Shown here piece after piece: positions 29,949 through 42,591 of a DNA stretch of 64,000 nucleotides. Each line of letters starts with the position of its first letter. The first letter of the stretch is position 1. A program made the translations under genes and the position numbers. The notes beneath the pieces are model-generated. The model saw nothing but the letters and a program-made list of their open reading frames with translations. It did not search any database and was not told the DNA's origin. The stretch spans positions 785,658 through 849,657 of the forward strand of contig NZ_KB467824.1 of assembly GCF_000344615.1 (NCBI RefSeq). The letters are read 5' to 3'. The stretch comes from Janthinobacterium sp. CG3. GTDB taxonomy: Bacteria > Pseudomonadota > Gammaproteobacteria > Burkholderiales > Burkholderiaceae_D.

Positions 29949-30509
29949 ATGAGCGACGAACAAGAAAAGACGGACGGACACGCCTATTTCACGCTGTCGG
30001 GGGACGTCAACAGCGACATGGTCAGGCGCGTCTTCGACGCCGTTGCCGACATGACCGAAGACAAGATCAGCACGGCCCACGTGCTGATCCAGTCGAACGG
30101 CGGCTATGTCAGCGACGGCATCTGCCTGTACAACTTCCTGAGCCAGTTGCCGCTCACCTTCGTCACCTACAACGCCGGCGCGGTCGCCTCGATCGCGGTG
30201 ACGCTGTTCCTGGCCGGCGGGCGCCGCTACGCCAGCGAGACGGCGCGCTTCATGGTACACAAATCGCACGCCACGGCGTCGCCGGGGGCGCGCCCGGACG
30301 CGCTGAAAATTATTGTCGACGGCTTGCGCGCCGACGACCTGCGCACCGAGCAAATCCTCAAAAAGCACGTCGCGCTGACGCAGGAGCACTGGCTGGTGCA
30401 CGCTTATTCCGACCTGCACCTGACGGCCCATGAGGCGCTGGCCGTCGGCATGGTCGACGGCGTGGCCAACTTCTCGCCGCCCAAGGGCGTGCGCCTGACC
30501 AATATATAA
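29949..30509 (+). CDS. ClpP-like serine protease (crotonase-fold, peptidase S14-type), orphan
   Basis: The protein has 186 residues from the ATG at 29949; a GTG at 29940 would add three residues. The ClpP-like fold is indicated by LIQSNGGYVSDGICLYNFL, the nucleophile in GAVASIAV (Ser81), and FMVHKSHA (His104), spaced like the Ser and His of ClpP. The C-terminal EALAVGMVDGV matches the ClpP ending. It is shorter and more divergent than the housekeeping ClpP, and no ClpX/ClpA gene is nearby, so an ATPase partner is not evident. A peptidase role is likely; the target is unknown. It stands alone between the gcv promoter and a small low-complexity gene on the other strand. Confidence 0.8.
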   Translation: MSDEQEKTDGHAYFTLSGDVNSDMVRRVFDAVADMTEDKISTAHVLIQSNGGYVSDGICLYNFLSQLPLTFVTYNAGAVASIAVTLFLAGGRRYASETARFMVHKSHATASPGARPDALKIIVDGLRADDLRTEQILKKHVALTQEHWLVHAYSDLHLTAHEALAVGMVDGVANFSPPKGVRLTNI

Positions 30510-30599
30510 CCGCGGCGGCCGCGCCTACTATTTTCTGAAAGAAGCCCGCGGCGGCGGGCGTTCCCGCTTTCTTGATGAATGAATCGACAAGGGCCCGCC

Positions 30600-30650
30600 A
30601 GCGTTGTCGCGCTGACAGGCCCTGCCTTGTCTTGCAAAATCGCGCCGCGC
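30600..30650. terminator. nested hairpin downstream of the ClpP-like gene
   Basis: The sequence around 30590-30640 can form a nested stem: outer AGGGCC with GGCCCT and inner AGCG with CGCT. A second GC stem (GCCCGC / GCGGGC) precedes it near 30546-30561. The position between convergent genes favours a terminator. Exact boundaries and strength are uncertain. Confidence 0.4.
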
Positions 30651-30664
30651 GAGTCGGCGCCGGC

Positions 30665-30922
30665 TTAACGCCCGGTTTTATTGCTTGAGCGGCTGGTTTG
30701 GTTCTGCTGGCCGCCCGTGCCGCCGCCCGACTGCTTGCTGCCGCCGGTGTCGGACCCCGACTGTTTGTTCGCATCGTTTTTGTGGCTTTGCTTGCCGGCC
30801 TCCACATGCTGTTCGTGGGTGCCGCCCTGGTTGCCCGAGCGCGAGCCGGACGAGCTGCCGCCGGAACCTTGCGAGCCGGATTGTTTGTTGCCCTGACTAC
30901 CTTTTTGGTTCGAGTTCATCAT
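30665..30922 (-). CDS. small hydrophilic Gly/Ser/Gln/Lys-rich protein (stress-type low-complexity)
   Basis: The 85-residue protein lacks hydrophobic residues almost entirely, so it is predicted soluble and disordered. It has repeated KQSGS / KQSHK / NKQSG-like units and one more ordered stretch, GGTHEQHVEAGKQSHKND, that recalls the repeat units of KGG-type stress-induced proteins. AAAGGAAT lies directly upstream of the double ATG, a strong ribosome-binding site. By analogy with such proteins a desiccation or general stress role is possible, but this is inference. Codon use is the same as in the neighbours. Confidence 0.7.
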   Translation of the reverse strand: MMNSNQKGSQGNKQSGSQGSGGSSSGSRSGNQGGTHEQHVEAGKQSHKNDANKQSGSDTGGSKQSGGGTGGQQNQTSRSSNKTGR

Positions 30923-31377
30923 GATTCCTTTAAGTAATGGAAAAAGTCACTCTCCGGATATCAGCGCTGGAGGGAGGCAAAGACAATCTTCCCCTGGCAC
31001 ATGCGTTTCCGGTGACGCAATGATGCGATCCTGATCATGTGTTCGGTATCGGATACCTTCCCGCCCGCATGTAGGACAAACACTGATGCGGCTACCACTT
31101 TATCTTGTTAAATGAATTATTCAAGGCGCTTTTTCACACTTTTCCGCCGGGGCCGGTCGGGCGCTCGCGCCAGCATTGCCATGGTAGCGAAGCGGCGCCG
31201 CCGATCGTTGACTAGCGCCAAGTGCGCGCGTGACGAAGCACAATGTTTTTACGGGGTAAAATTTGCGCCGGAACAGTTGTTTGTTTCCATTTGGCCATTG
31301 CCTTATGGCAATAATATGCAAGAATGTGGTATACCGGCGGAATGTTCCCGTCGTCACCTTTTCCGTAGCGGGACATC
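30923..31377. other. 455-bp divergent intergenic region
   Basis: Promoters for the small low-complexity gene and for the DUF1631 gene must lie here. It is clearly less GC-rich than the flanks (for example 31101-31130). A perfect palindrome GGTATC-G-GATACC lies at 31045-31057, a candidate operator. I see no convincing gene; an open frame at 31112-31420 lacks protein-like composition and overlaps the next gene. Confidence 0.5.
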
Positions 31378-33675
31378 ATGCTTTCACAGACAACAATTGG
31401 CGCGGCGCCGAAGAAAGTAGTGTCGCCGCGGCATGCGTTGTTGGAAAGCTTGATCGATATCGTCGGCCAACATGTCAATGCGCAGTTGCTGGCGCTGGCG
31501 GGGCGCGTCTCGGCCGCCTTGCTCGACGGCGCCGAGGCCGGCGACGCCAAGTCGGTGCATCAGCGCTTCAAGGCCGGCAAGCTGCTCAAAAACAACAGCT
31601 ATGGCTTCCTGCACCTGGCCTCGACCAGGTTGGAGCGGGCGCTGCGGCGCGAACTGGCGCAACTGGCGCCGGCGCCGAAGGCCGCGACCAGGCCCGCCCA
31701 GGCGATGACGCTGGTGCCGTACGAGGCGATGGACACGCAGGTCGCGTTTGCCGCGCTGAGCCGGCCGTTCGACGTGATGTACGCCGAGCAACTAGCCACG
31801 CTCAACGTGCGCCTGGCCTTCCTGCTCGATCGCGGGATTTTGCGTCCCGGTCAAAATCCCTTCCGTCCCGGCGTTTTTCTAATGTCCCTGCAAGAAACCT
31901 GGTGCGAATTCGAACCCGAACCCGACTCGAGCAAGCTGTTTCTGCCCTTCCTCAAGCCGGGGCCGTTTCTCGATTTGGGGCCGATGTTCGAGGCGCTCAA
32001 CCTGGCGTTGATGCGCAAGGGCGTGCTGCCCGGCGCCGACGCGGCGCTGCGTCCGCGCCGCGCCGACAGCCACGACGCCACGCCGAAGCAAGCGAAGGCG
32101 CCCAGCCAGGTCGTGCTGGCGCAGCAGTTGCGCCAGTTCTTCGCCCAGACGGAAAGTGCCGCGCCGGCCGGCGCGGGCCGCGCGCCGACGCCGGTCGGCC
32201 TGTCGCTGCCGCCCGAGTTGTCCCTGCCGCACTTGCCGAACTTGCCGAATCCGCCGGGCGTGGCGGGCGCGGCCGGTTCACCGGCGGTCGGCTGGCAGCA
32301 GGGCGCCGCGCAGGGTTTCCACGGCGCCGTCGACAACCAATTGGCGCACCGGCTCAGCCAGATCGGTGCGAAACAGCCCTTGCTGTCCTTCCTGTCGCGG
32401 CTGCAGGGCGCGCCCGCGCCCGACGGCGCCGCCGCGCCGGCGCGTGCGCATAACGTCATCTACCTGCCGAAGATCAAGGAAAGCGCCCCGCAGGGCAGCC
32501 TGAGCCGCGCCGACGAAAGCACCATCGATTTGTTGTCGGCCATTTTCGAGACCGTGTTCCAGGACAAGAATATCTCGCAGGAAATCCGCGACCTGATCCG
32601 TTTCTTGCAAATTCCGGTGCTCAAGGCGGCGCTGGTCGACAAGGACTTCTTTTTCCAGGAAGCCCATCCGGCGCGGCGCATGATCGACTTGCTTTCGCGC
32701 ATGGGCTGGGAGCAGCGCAAGGGGCCGGACGATCCGCTGTTCCAGGCCATGCAGCGCAGCGTCGACCGGGTCGGGCGCGAATTCGACCACGAGGTCTCGG
32801 TGTTCGCGCAGGCCGTGACGGAGCTGGAGGCGTCGATCCAGGCCGAGGAGAAGGCCGCCGCGACGGCCATCGCCGCGCCCATCGCCACGGCGCTCAAGCG
32901 GGAACGCCTGGCGCAGGCGGCCGCCGCGGCCAGGGGCGCGGTGGCGCTGCGCCTGGGCGGCGGCGATGTCGCGGCGGTGGTGGTCGCCTTCCTGGAAAAC
33001 CAGTGGGTGGCGGTCATGACGATCGCCCACAGCGTCGAGGCGGAGCGCGCCGGCGCCGTCAACAACGCCACCCGCACGATGGACGAGCTGATCTGGAGCG
33101 TGAAGCCGAAGCCGCTGACGGAGGAGCGGCGCCAGTTCATCGGCAAGCTGCCGGCGTTGTTGTCGGCGCTCAACAAGTGGCTGGACATCATTCAGTGGCA
33201 GGATGCCGAGCGCCTGCAATTTTTCGCCGAGCTGGCCGAGTGCCACGCCTCGATCGTGCGGGCGCCGTTAGAACTGTCGCCCGAGCGCCAGGTGGAAATC
33301 GCGCTGGAGGTGGCGCAGCAGGATGCGCAGCGGCGCCTGGCGTTGCAAGAGCGCGCCGCCGAGGAGGTGCCGGCGGCGGACGACGCCGTGCTGGCGGTCG
33401 AGGCGCTCCAGCGCGGCATGTGGATGACGTTCGCCCAGGCCGACGGCGCCGCTCGCAAGGTCAAACTAGCCTGGATCAGCCCGCTGCGCACGCTGTACAT
33501 CTTTTCCGCCGACAGCCGGCGCGAAGCGTTCTCGCTGTCGGGCGAGGCGTTGGCCAGCGCGTTCCGCGCGGGGCGGGTGGAGTTGGCCGGCGTCGACGGC
33601 ATGGTCGGGCGCGCCCTGCAGCAGGCGCTGGGGCGGGTTGCCGTCAACGACGTCGGCGTCACCACGTTGGCTTGA
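31378..33675 (+). CDS. DUF1631 family protein
   Basis: The protein has 765 residues. The sequence matches the DUF1631 pattern as I recall it: an N-terminal helical part (LIDIVGQHVNAQLL, FKAGKLLKNNSYGFL), a Pro/Ala-rich middle segment of about 100 residues, a conserved core from about residue 370 (ESTIDLLSAIFETVFQDKNI, RFLQIPVLKAALVDKDFF, HPARRMIDLLSRMGW), and a C-terminal region with a PilZ-like end (WMTFAQADGAARKVKLAWIS). No enzymatic motif or membrane segment is seen. The family is common in Betaproteobacteria and its function is not established to my knowledge. The gene is monocistronic by spacing. Confidence 0.85.
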   Translation: MLSQTTIGAAPKKVVSPRHALLESLIDIVGQHVNAQLLALAGRVSAALLDGAEAGDAKSVHQRFKAGKLLKNNSYGFLHLASTRLERALRRELAQLAPAPKAATRPAQAMTLVPYEAMDTQVAFAALSRPFDVMYAEQLATLNVRLAFLLDRGILRPGQNPFRPGVFLMSLQETWCEFEPEPDSSKLFLPFLKPGPFLDLGPMFEALNLALMRKGVLPGADAALRPRRADSHDATPKQAKAPSQVVLAQQLRQFFAQTESAAPAGAGRAPTPVGLSLPPELSLPHLPNLPNPPGVAGAAGSPAVGWQQGAAQGFHGAVDNQLAHRLSQIGAKQPLLSFLSRLQGAPAPDGAAAPARAHNVIYLPKIKESAPQGSLSRADESTIDLLSAIFETVFQDKNISQEIRDLIRFLQIPVLKAALVDKDFFFQEAHPARRMIDLLSRMGWEQRKGPDDPLFQAMQRSVDRVGREFDHEVSVFAQAVTELEASIQAEEKAAATAIAAPIATALKRERLAQAAAAARGAVALRLGGGDVAAVVVAFLENQWVAVMTIAHSVEAERAGAVNNATRTMDELIWSVKPKPLTEERRQFIGKLPALLSALNKWLDIIQWQDAERLQFFAELAECHASIVRAPLELSPERQVEIALEVAQQDAQRRLALQERAAEEVPAADDAVLAVEALQRGMWMTFAQADGAARKVKLAWISPLRTLYIFSADSRREAFSLSGEALASAFRAGRVELAGVDGMVGRALQQALGRVAVNDVGVTTLA

Positions 33676-33833
33676 TAAAAAAACAAGGGGAGCGACCCTG
33701 GGGGCGCGCGTTCCCGCCTTGGCGCCGACGGTCTGGCCCGGGCCTCAGCTTGAACGGCGCGCGCCTCGTACAAGCGCACTCAGTCGTATCATGGCATAGT
33801 GCAGTCCTCCAATAAGCGAAAAGTTATCGAAAT

Positions 33834-34466
33834 ATGAATTGGTGGCATGGTTTAAGTCTAATAGGGAGCATGGCCGTGATGGCGCCCGCCGGCATCGCCA
33901 TTGCCGTATGGTTGGCGGGCGGAAATTCCTGGCGCCTGGCGCTGCAATGGTGCCTGTTGTTCGGCGCCGGCATGGCGCTGGTAGTGGCCAGCAAGGTGGC
34001 GTTCATCGGCTGGGGCATCGGCATCAGCGCGATTGAATTCGCCGGTTTCAGCGGCCACGCGATGCGCGCCGGCGCGGTGCTGCCGGTGGCCCTGTTCGTC
34101 ATTCTCAGCGGCGCCGCGCCCGTGCCGCGTTACGCCGGCGCCGCCGTCGGCGTGCTGCTGGCCGTGCTGGTGTCGATTTCGCGTGTGCAGGTGCACGCCC
34201 ATTCGGCGTCCGAGTCGATCACCGGCACCGTGCTCGGCTTGCTGGTCGCGGCCGTGTTCATCCGCCAAGCCGGCGCCACGCGCGAGCCGGTGGTAAGCCG
34301 GTTGTTGGTGGCGCTGAGCATGTGCGCCCTGTTGTGGACGCCGAACGTGGAACCGCTGCCGACCGAGCAGTGGATGACCAGGTTGGCGCTGCACTTGTCC
34401 GGCCACGAGCGGCCTTTCGAACGCAGCCACTGGAAACTGGCGCAACGCCACCCCTTGCTGCGCTGA
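33834..34466 (+). CDS. PAP2-superfamily-like membrane protein
   Basis: The 210-residue protein has about five hydrophobic segments (roughly residues 5-30, 35-60, 75-95, 100-115, 130-150). The phosphatase motifs are recognisable: GFSGHAMR for the SGH motif and SRVQVHAHSASE for SRxxxxxHxxxD, where the last Asp is Glu. The first motif (KxxxxxxRP) is not evident. It may dephosphorylate a lipid phosphate such as undecaprenyl pyrophosphate, or be inactive. It stands alone upstream of smc. The last 40 residues after the membrane part are hydrophilic. Confidence 0.7.
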   Translation: MNWWHGLSLIGSMAVMAPAGIAIAVWLAGGNSWRLALQWCLLFGAGMALVVASKVAFIGWGIGISAIEFAGFSGHAMRAGAVLPVALFVILSGAAPVPRYAGAAVGVLLAVLVSISRVQVHAHSASESITGTVLGLLVAAVFIRQAGATREPVVSRLLVALSMCALLWTPNVEPLPTEQWMTRLALHLSGHERPFERSHWKLAQRHPLLR

Positions 34467-34501
34467 CCGGCGCGGCGCGCCGCACGCGCGGTTGTGGCCA
34501 G

Positions 34502-34525
34502 TTTTGCGCCGCAAAATGGTATGAT
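34502..34525 (+). promoter_or_regulatory. palindrome and candidate -10 upstream of smc
   Basis: A perfect 15-base palindrome TTTTGCG-C-CGCAAAA (34502-34516) lies just before TATGAT (34520-34525), a good -10 element, about 120 bp upstream of the smc start. No well-spaced -35 is seen, which would fit a promoter dependent on, or blocked by, a protein at the palindrome. Confidence 0.4.
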
Positions 34526-34645
34526 GATCTACTTTTCACAGGGGCAAATCGGCGGCCGTCGCCGCGACGCGCCGGGCTCGACGCGCTTGCGCCGCCTTGC
34601 CCCGTGAGAAAACAATGCCAGTCGAGGCGAGGAATCTGAAACAAC

Positions 34646-37600
34646 GTGCGTCTATCTTCCATTAAATTGTCGGGATTCAAGTCCTTTGTCGATCCCACCA
34701 ATTTCCAGGTGCCCGGGCAACTGGTCGGCGTCGTCGGTCCCAATGGTTGCGGCAAGTCGAACATCATCGACGCCGTGCGCTGGGTGCTGGGCGAATCGAA
34801 GGCGTCGGAATTGCGCGGCGAGTCGATGCAGGACGTTATCTTCAACGGCTCGACGCACCGCAAGCCGGCCGGGCGCGCCTCGGTCGAACTGGTATTCGAC
34901 AACAACGACGGCAAGGCTTCCGGCCAGTGGGGCCAGTACGCCGAAATCGCCGTCAAGCGCACGCTGACGCGCGACGGCACCTCGACCTACTACATCAACG
35001 GCCAGCCGGTGCGCCGGCGCGACATCCAGGACATCTTCCTGGGCACCGGGCTCGGGCCGCGCGCCTACGCCATCATCGGCCAGGGCATGATTTCGCGCAT
35101 TATCGAGTCGCGCCCGGAGGAGTTGCGCGTGTTCCTCGAGGAGGCCGCCGGCGTCTCGAAGTACAAGGAGCGCCGCCGCGAGACCGAAAACCGCTTGCAC
35201 GACACGCGCGAGAACCTGCTGCGCGTCGACGATATCTTGCGCGAGCTCAACGCCAACCTGGAAAAGCTCGAGGCGCAGGCCGTCGTCGCTAACAAATTCC
35301 ACATGCTGCAAGGCGACCAGGAAGAGAAGCAAAAACTGCTCTGGCTGCTGCGCAAGAACGAGGCGCAACAGGAGCAGACGCGTTTTTTCCGCGAGGTCGA
35401 GCAGGCCCAGACCGACCTGGAGGAGCAGACCGCCAAGCTGCGCCACGTCGAGCTGACGCTGGAGCAGATGCGGCAGGCCCATTTCGCCATCGGCGACCGC
35501 TTGCACACGGCCCAGGGCCACCTGTACCAGACCAACGCCGAGATCGGCAGCCTGGAGGCGCAGATCAAGTTCGTCATCGAGTCGCGCGCGCGCCTGCAGG
35601 CGCAGCTGGCGACCTTGACGGCGCAGCGCGACCAATGGCAAGCCCAGGCCCAGGAGCAGCAGGAGCAGATCGAGGAAGCCGATTTCCGCCTCGAAGAGCT
35701 GGCCGCGCGCGTCGAGCAGTCGCAGATGGCGGCCGAGCAAAAGAACGAGCAGTTGCCGGCGCTCGACCTGGCCTGGCGCGAGGCGCAGCGCAAAAGCACC
35801 GAGTCGCGCGCCAAGATCATGCAGGCGCAGCAGCAGTTGGAGCTGGAGTCGGCGCACCAGCGCAACGCCGCCAACATCCTGGCCGGCCTGCTGTCGCGGC
35901 GCGAGCGGCTGCAGCAGGAAAAGAACGGTTTGAACCTGCCCGACGGCAGCCATCTGGCGAACATGAAGATGCAGCTGGAGGAAAAGCAGCAGGCGCTGGA
36001 GGAGCAGGGCTTTTATCTGGAGGAGGCGCTCGAGCAGCAGCCGAAGCTGGAGCGCGAGCGCCAGCAGGCGCAAACCCAGGTCAACGCCGAAACGGCCGCC
36101 AACGCCCAGCTGGAGGCGCGCCTGAACGCGCTGCGCCAGTTGCAGGAGCGGGTGCAAACCCAGGGCAAGGTGCAGCCTTGGCTGAAGCGCCACGAACTCG
36201 ACGCCTTGCCGCGGCTGTGGCAAAAGCTGCAGATCGAGCAGGGCTGGGAAAGCGCGATCGAGTCGGTGCTGCGCGAGCGCACCGGCGCGCTGCAAGTGTC
36301 GAACATCGACTGGGCCAAGGCCTTCTTCGGCGACGCGCCGCCGGCCAAGCTGGCGTTGTTCGCGCCGGCGCCGGCCGCGCCGGCGCCGGAGCTGGCCGGC
36401 CTGAAGCCGCTGCTGAATGTGCTGAAGCTCAACGACCCCGGCCTGCGCGGCCTGCTGCAGGACTGGTTGCACAACGCCTTCGCCAGCGACGACGCCGCCG
36501 AGGCGCTGCGCGAGCGCGCCACATTGCCGGCCGGCGGCTATTTCGTCACGCGCCAGGGCCATGTGATCGGCCAGTCGAGCGTGCGCTTCTACGCCGCCGA
36601 TTCGGAGCAGGAGGGCATGCTCGGGCGCCAGCAGGAAATCGACAACCTCGACAAGCAGTTGCGCGCCCAGCAGTTGCTGGCCGACGAGGCGCGCGCCCGC
36701 TCGGTGCGGGCCGACGCCGGCGTCGCCAACCTGACGCGCCAGCTGGCCGAGCTGCGCCAGCGGGTGCAGTCGCTGACGCAGTCGGTGCACACCTTGCAGC
36801 TCGACGTCGTCAAGCTCTCCGAGGTCGAGGCGCGCTTCAACCAGCGCAGCGGGCAGATCCAGGCCGACCTGGCCGAGATCGGCGCGCAGGAGGCCGAGCA
36901 GATGCAGGTGAAGATGGAGTCGGAGGAAAAGTTCGAGCAGCTCGACTGCGACCTCGGCGACCTGCAGCAGGCGCACGAGGACGGCCACACCGATTTTTTG
37001 AACCAGGAGCAGCGCCTGACGGACGCGCGCGAGCGCTTGCGCGAAATGGAAAGGGCGGCGCAGGAGGCCGAGTTCGCCGAGAAGTCGCAGCGCGCCAAGA
37101 TCGAGGAGCTGCGCCGCGGCATCGCCACCGCCACCACCCAGGCGGCCCAGGTGACGGTCAGCCTGCAGGCCGGCCAGCGCGAGCTGGCCAACCTGGAGTC
37201 CGGCGCCGCCGCCGACGGCTTGCAGGACTTGCTGGAGCGCCGCACCACGCAGGAGCGCGCGCTGGCCGACGCCCGCCACGAACTCGACCAGATCACCCAG
37301 CAGCTGCGCCTGTCCGAGGACGCCCGCACCCAGTCCGAGCGCAGCCTGCAGCCGCAGCGCGACAAGATCATGGAAATGCAGCTCAAGGAGCAGGCCGCGC
37401 GCCTGAACCAGGAGCAGTTCGCCCAGCAGTTGCTGGAATGCGGCGCCGACGAGGCGGCTTTGAGCGGCAAGCTGCACCCGGACATGCGCCCGTCCTATCT
37501 GCAGGGCGAAGTGACGCGCCTGGGCAACGCCATCGCCTTGCTGGGCGCGGTCAACCTGGCCGCGCTCGACGAGCTGGCGCAGGCGTCGGAGCGGAAGAAC

Positions 37601-38167
37601 TTCCTCGACGCCCAGAACGCCGACCTGGTCGAGGCCATCGACACGCTCGAGGACGCGATCGCCCGCATCGACAAGGAAACCCGCGAGTTGTTGCAGGACA
37701 CCTTCGACAAGGTCAATTTCCACTTTTCCGAGCTGTTCCCCATCCTGTTCGGCGGCGGCCAGGCCAGGCTGACGATGACCGGCGACGAAATCCTCGATTC
37801 CGGCGTGCAAGTCATGGCCCAGCCGCCGGGCAAGAAGAACGCCACCATCCACCTGCTCTCCGGCGGCGAAAAGGCGCTGACGGCGACGGCGCTGGTGTTT
37901 TCGATGTTCCGCCTGAACCCGGCGCCGTTCTGCCTGCTCGACGAGGTCGACGCGCCGCTGGACGACGCCAACACGGAACGTTTTTGTAGAATGGTCAAAC
38001 GGATGTCCGACCAGACCCAATTCCTTTTCATCTCGCATAATAAAATTGCGATGGAAATGGCCCATCAATTGATCGGTGTGACGATGCAGGAACAAGGCGT
38101 GTCGCGCATCGTGGCGGTGGATATGGAATCCGCCGCAAACTTCGCATCCGAGGCGCAAGCAGCATGA
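34646..38167 (+). CDS. smc: chromosome segregation protein SMC
   Basis: The protein has 1173 residues with a GTG start; AGGAA lies about 11 bases upstream. The N-terminal head has Walker A GPNGCGKSN at about residue 32. Long coiled-coil arms with Glu/Gln-rich heptads flank a central hinge at about 500-650. The C-terminal head has the ABC signature LLSGGEKALTA and Walker B FCLLDEVDAPLDDAN. It dimerises and, with ScpA/ScpB, compacts and separates chromosomes. The 3' end overlaps zipA by four bases (ATGA), so the two are translationally coupled. Confidence 0.97.
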   Translation: MRLSSIKLSGFKSFVDPTNFQVPGQLVGVVGPNGCGKSNIIDAVRWVLGESKASELRGESMQDVIFNGSTHRKPAGRASVELVFDNNDGKASGQWGQYAEIAVKRTLTRDGTSTYYINGQPVRRRDIQDIFLGTGLGPRAYAIIGQGMISRIIESRPEELRVFLEEAAGVSKYKERRRETENRLHDTRENLLRVDDILRELNANLEKLEAQAVVANKFHMLQGDQEEKQKLLWLLRKNEAQQEQTRFFREVEQAQTDLEEQTAKLRHVELTLEQMRQAHFAIGDRLHTAQGHLYQTNAEIGSLEAQIKFVIESRARLQAQLATLTAQRDQWQAQAQEQQEQIEEADFRLEELAARVEQSQMAAEQKNEQLPALDLAWREAQRKSTESRAKIMQAQQQLELESAHQRNAANILAGLLSRRERLQQEKNGLNLPDGSHLANMKMQLEEKQQALEEQGFYLEEALEQQPKLERERQQAQTQVNAETAANAQLEARLNALRQLQERVQTQGKVQPWLKRHELDALPRLWQKLQIEQGWESAIESVLRERTGALQVSNIDWAKAFFGDAPPAKLALFAPAPAAPAPELAGLKPLLNVLKLNDPGLRGLLQDWLHNAFASDDAAEALRERATLPAGGYFVTRQGHVIGQSSVRFYAADSEQEGMLGRQQEIDNLDKQLRAQQLLADEARARSVRADAGVANLTRQLAELRQRVQSLTQSVHTLQLDVVKLSEVEARFNQRSGQIQADLAEIGAQEAEQMQVKMESEEKFEQLDCDLGDLQQAHEDGHTDFLNQEQRLTDARERLREMERAAQEAEFAEKSQRAKIEELRRGIATATTQAAQVTVSLQAGQRELANLESGAAADGLQDLLERRTTQERALADARHELDQITQQLRLSEDARTQSERSLQPQRDKIMEMQLKEQAARLNQEQFAQQLLECGADEAALSGKLHPDMRPSYLQGEVTRLGNAIALLGAVNLAALDELAQASERKNFLDAQNADLVEAIDTLEDAIARIDKETRELLQDTFDKVNFHFSELFPILFGGGQARLTMTGDEILDSGVQVMAQPPGKKNATIHLLSGGEKALTATALVFSMFRLNPAPFCLLDEVDAPLDDANTERFCRMVKRMSDQTQFLFISHNKIAMEMAHQLIGVTMQEQGVSRIVAVDMESAANFASEAQAA

Positions 38168-39294
38168 CAGACTTACAAATGACACTGTTCGGGGCCGGCG
38201 GCGTATTCATCGCCGGCGTTTTCTCCTACAACAAATGGCAGGAGCACAAGGCCAAGAAAAGCGTCGAACGGGCGTTTTCCAACGACCACGACGACGTGCT
38301 GATGCGCTCCGGCGCCGGCGCCGGCGCCAGCGCGCCGGCGGCGCCGGCCGCGGCGCGGCACGAGCCGAGCTTTGAGGCCGGCGCCGCCGGCGACGGCGCG
38401 TCGGCCGGCGCTGGCGCCGGCGCGGCGGCGCAGCCGTGCGCCGATCCGCTCGACGCGCCGGCGCGCAGCGCCGACATGGCCAGCCCGGCGGCCGAGCTGG
38501 CCACCAGCCTGGTCGACCCGCTGATCGACTGCCTGCTGCCGCTGGCGCTGGAGGCGCCTGTGCGCGGCGACAAGATCCTGCCGGTGCTGCAAACGCTGCG
38601 CCTGGTCGGCAACAAGCCGGTGCACTACATCGGCCTGCACGTCAACGGCGACTGGGAACCGATCACCCACGGCGGCGTCTATACCCAGTTGCAGGGCGGC
38701 GTGCAGATGGCCAGCCGCACCACGGCGCTGAACGAACTGGAGTATTCGGAACTGGTGACGCGCCTGCGCGGCGTGGCCGACGACATCGGCGCCGAGCCGG
38801 CGATCCCGGACATGATCGAGGTCATGGCCGAGGCGCGCACGCTGCACCGTTTCGTCGCCGGCCACGACGCCCAGCTGGGCGTGAACCTGCACACCAACGG
38901 CGCGCCGTGGGCCATCAGCACGCTCATCGGCGCGCTGGAAAAGCAGGGCTTCGACCTGCGCCCGGACGGCCGCTACGTGATGCCCGACGGCGACGGCGCC
39001 TTCCTGTTCTCGCTGTCGACCAACGTCACGCTGGCCGAGGAAACCACGGCCCGCCTGACCTTGCTGCTGGACGTGCCGTGCGTGGCGCCGGCGCGCGACG
39101 GCTTCGGCGCGATGGTCGCCTGCGCCCGCTCGCTGGTGGGCCGGCTCGACGCCACCATCGTCGACGACAGCAACCAGGCCCTGTCGGACGCGGCCCTGGC
39201 GGAAATTGCCGGCCAGGTGCTGGAGTTTTACCAAGAGATGGAAGCGGCCGACATTCCGGCCGGTTCGACCCGCGCACTGCGTTTATTTAGCTGA
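38164..39294 (+). CDS. zipA: cell division protein ZipA
   Basis: The 376-residue protein begins with a single membrane segment (about residues 7-22). A short charged part follows, then an Ala/Gly/Pro-rich linker (about 50-110). A C-terminal ZipA domain (about 115-370) binds the FtsZ tail (VGNKPVHYIGLHVNGDWEPI, LGVNLHTNGAPWAIST). ZipA tethers FtsZ to the inner membrane in the early divisome. The gene lies between smc and ligA, the usual betaproteobacterial order, with a 4-bp overlap upstream and a 12-bp gap downstream. Confidence 0.92.
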   Translation: MTDLQMTLFGAGGVFIAGVFSYNKWQEHKAKKSVERAFSNDHDDVLMRSGAGAGASAPAAPAAARHEPSFEAGAAGDGASAGAGAGAAAQPCADPLDAPARSADMASPAAELATSLVDPLIDCLLPLALEAPVRGDKILPVLQTLRLVGNKPVHYIGLHVNGDWEPITHGGVYTQLQGGVQMASRTTALNELEYSELVTRLRGVADDIGAEPAIPDMIEVMAEARTLHRFVAGHDAQLGVNLHTNGAPWAISTLIGALEKQGFDLRPDGRYVMPDGDGAFLFSLSTNVTLAEETTARLTLLLDVPCVAPARDGFGAMVACARSLVGRLDATIVDDSNQALSDAALAEIAGQVLEFYQEMEAADIPAGSTRALRLFS

Positions 39295-39303
39295 GTTCCG
39301 TAG

Positions 39304-41694
<2,391 letters not shown>

Positions 41695-41697
41695 AAC

Positions 41698-42587
<890 letters not shown>

Positions 42588-42591
<4 letters not shown>

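Noticed and set aside
31112..31420. Open frame upstream of the DUF1631 gene
   Set aside because: Unusual composition with Arg/Cys clusters; it overlaps the next gene in another frame and has no support.
34652..38185. Very long open frame on the minus strand opposite smc
   Set aside because: It mirrors the GC-rich codon pattern of smc, has Leu/Arg/Gln-rich low-complexity composition and no recognisable domain; smc itself is certain.
38300..38470. Apparent GGCGCC repeat array
   Set aside because: It is the Ala/Gly-rich linker code of zipA; units are irregular and not a true tandem repeat.
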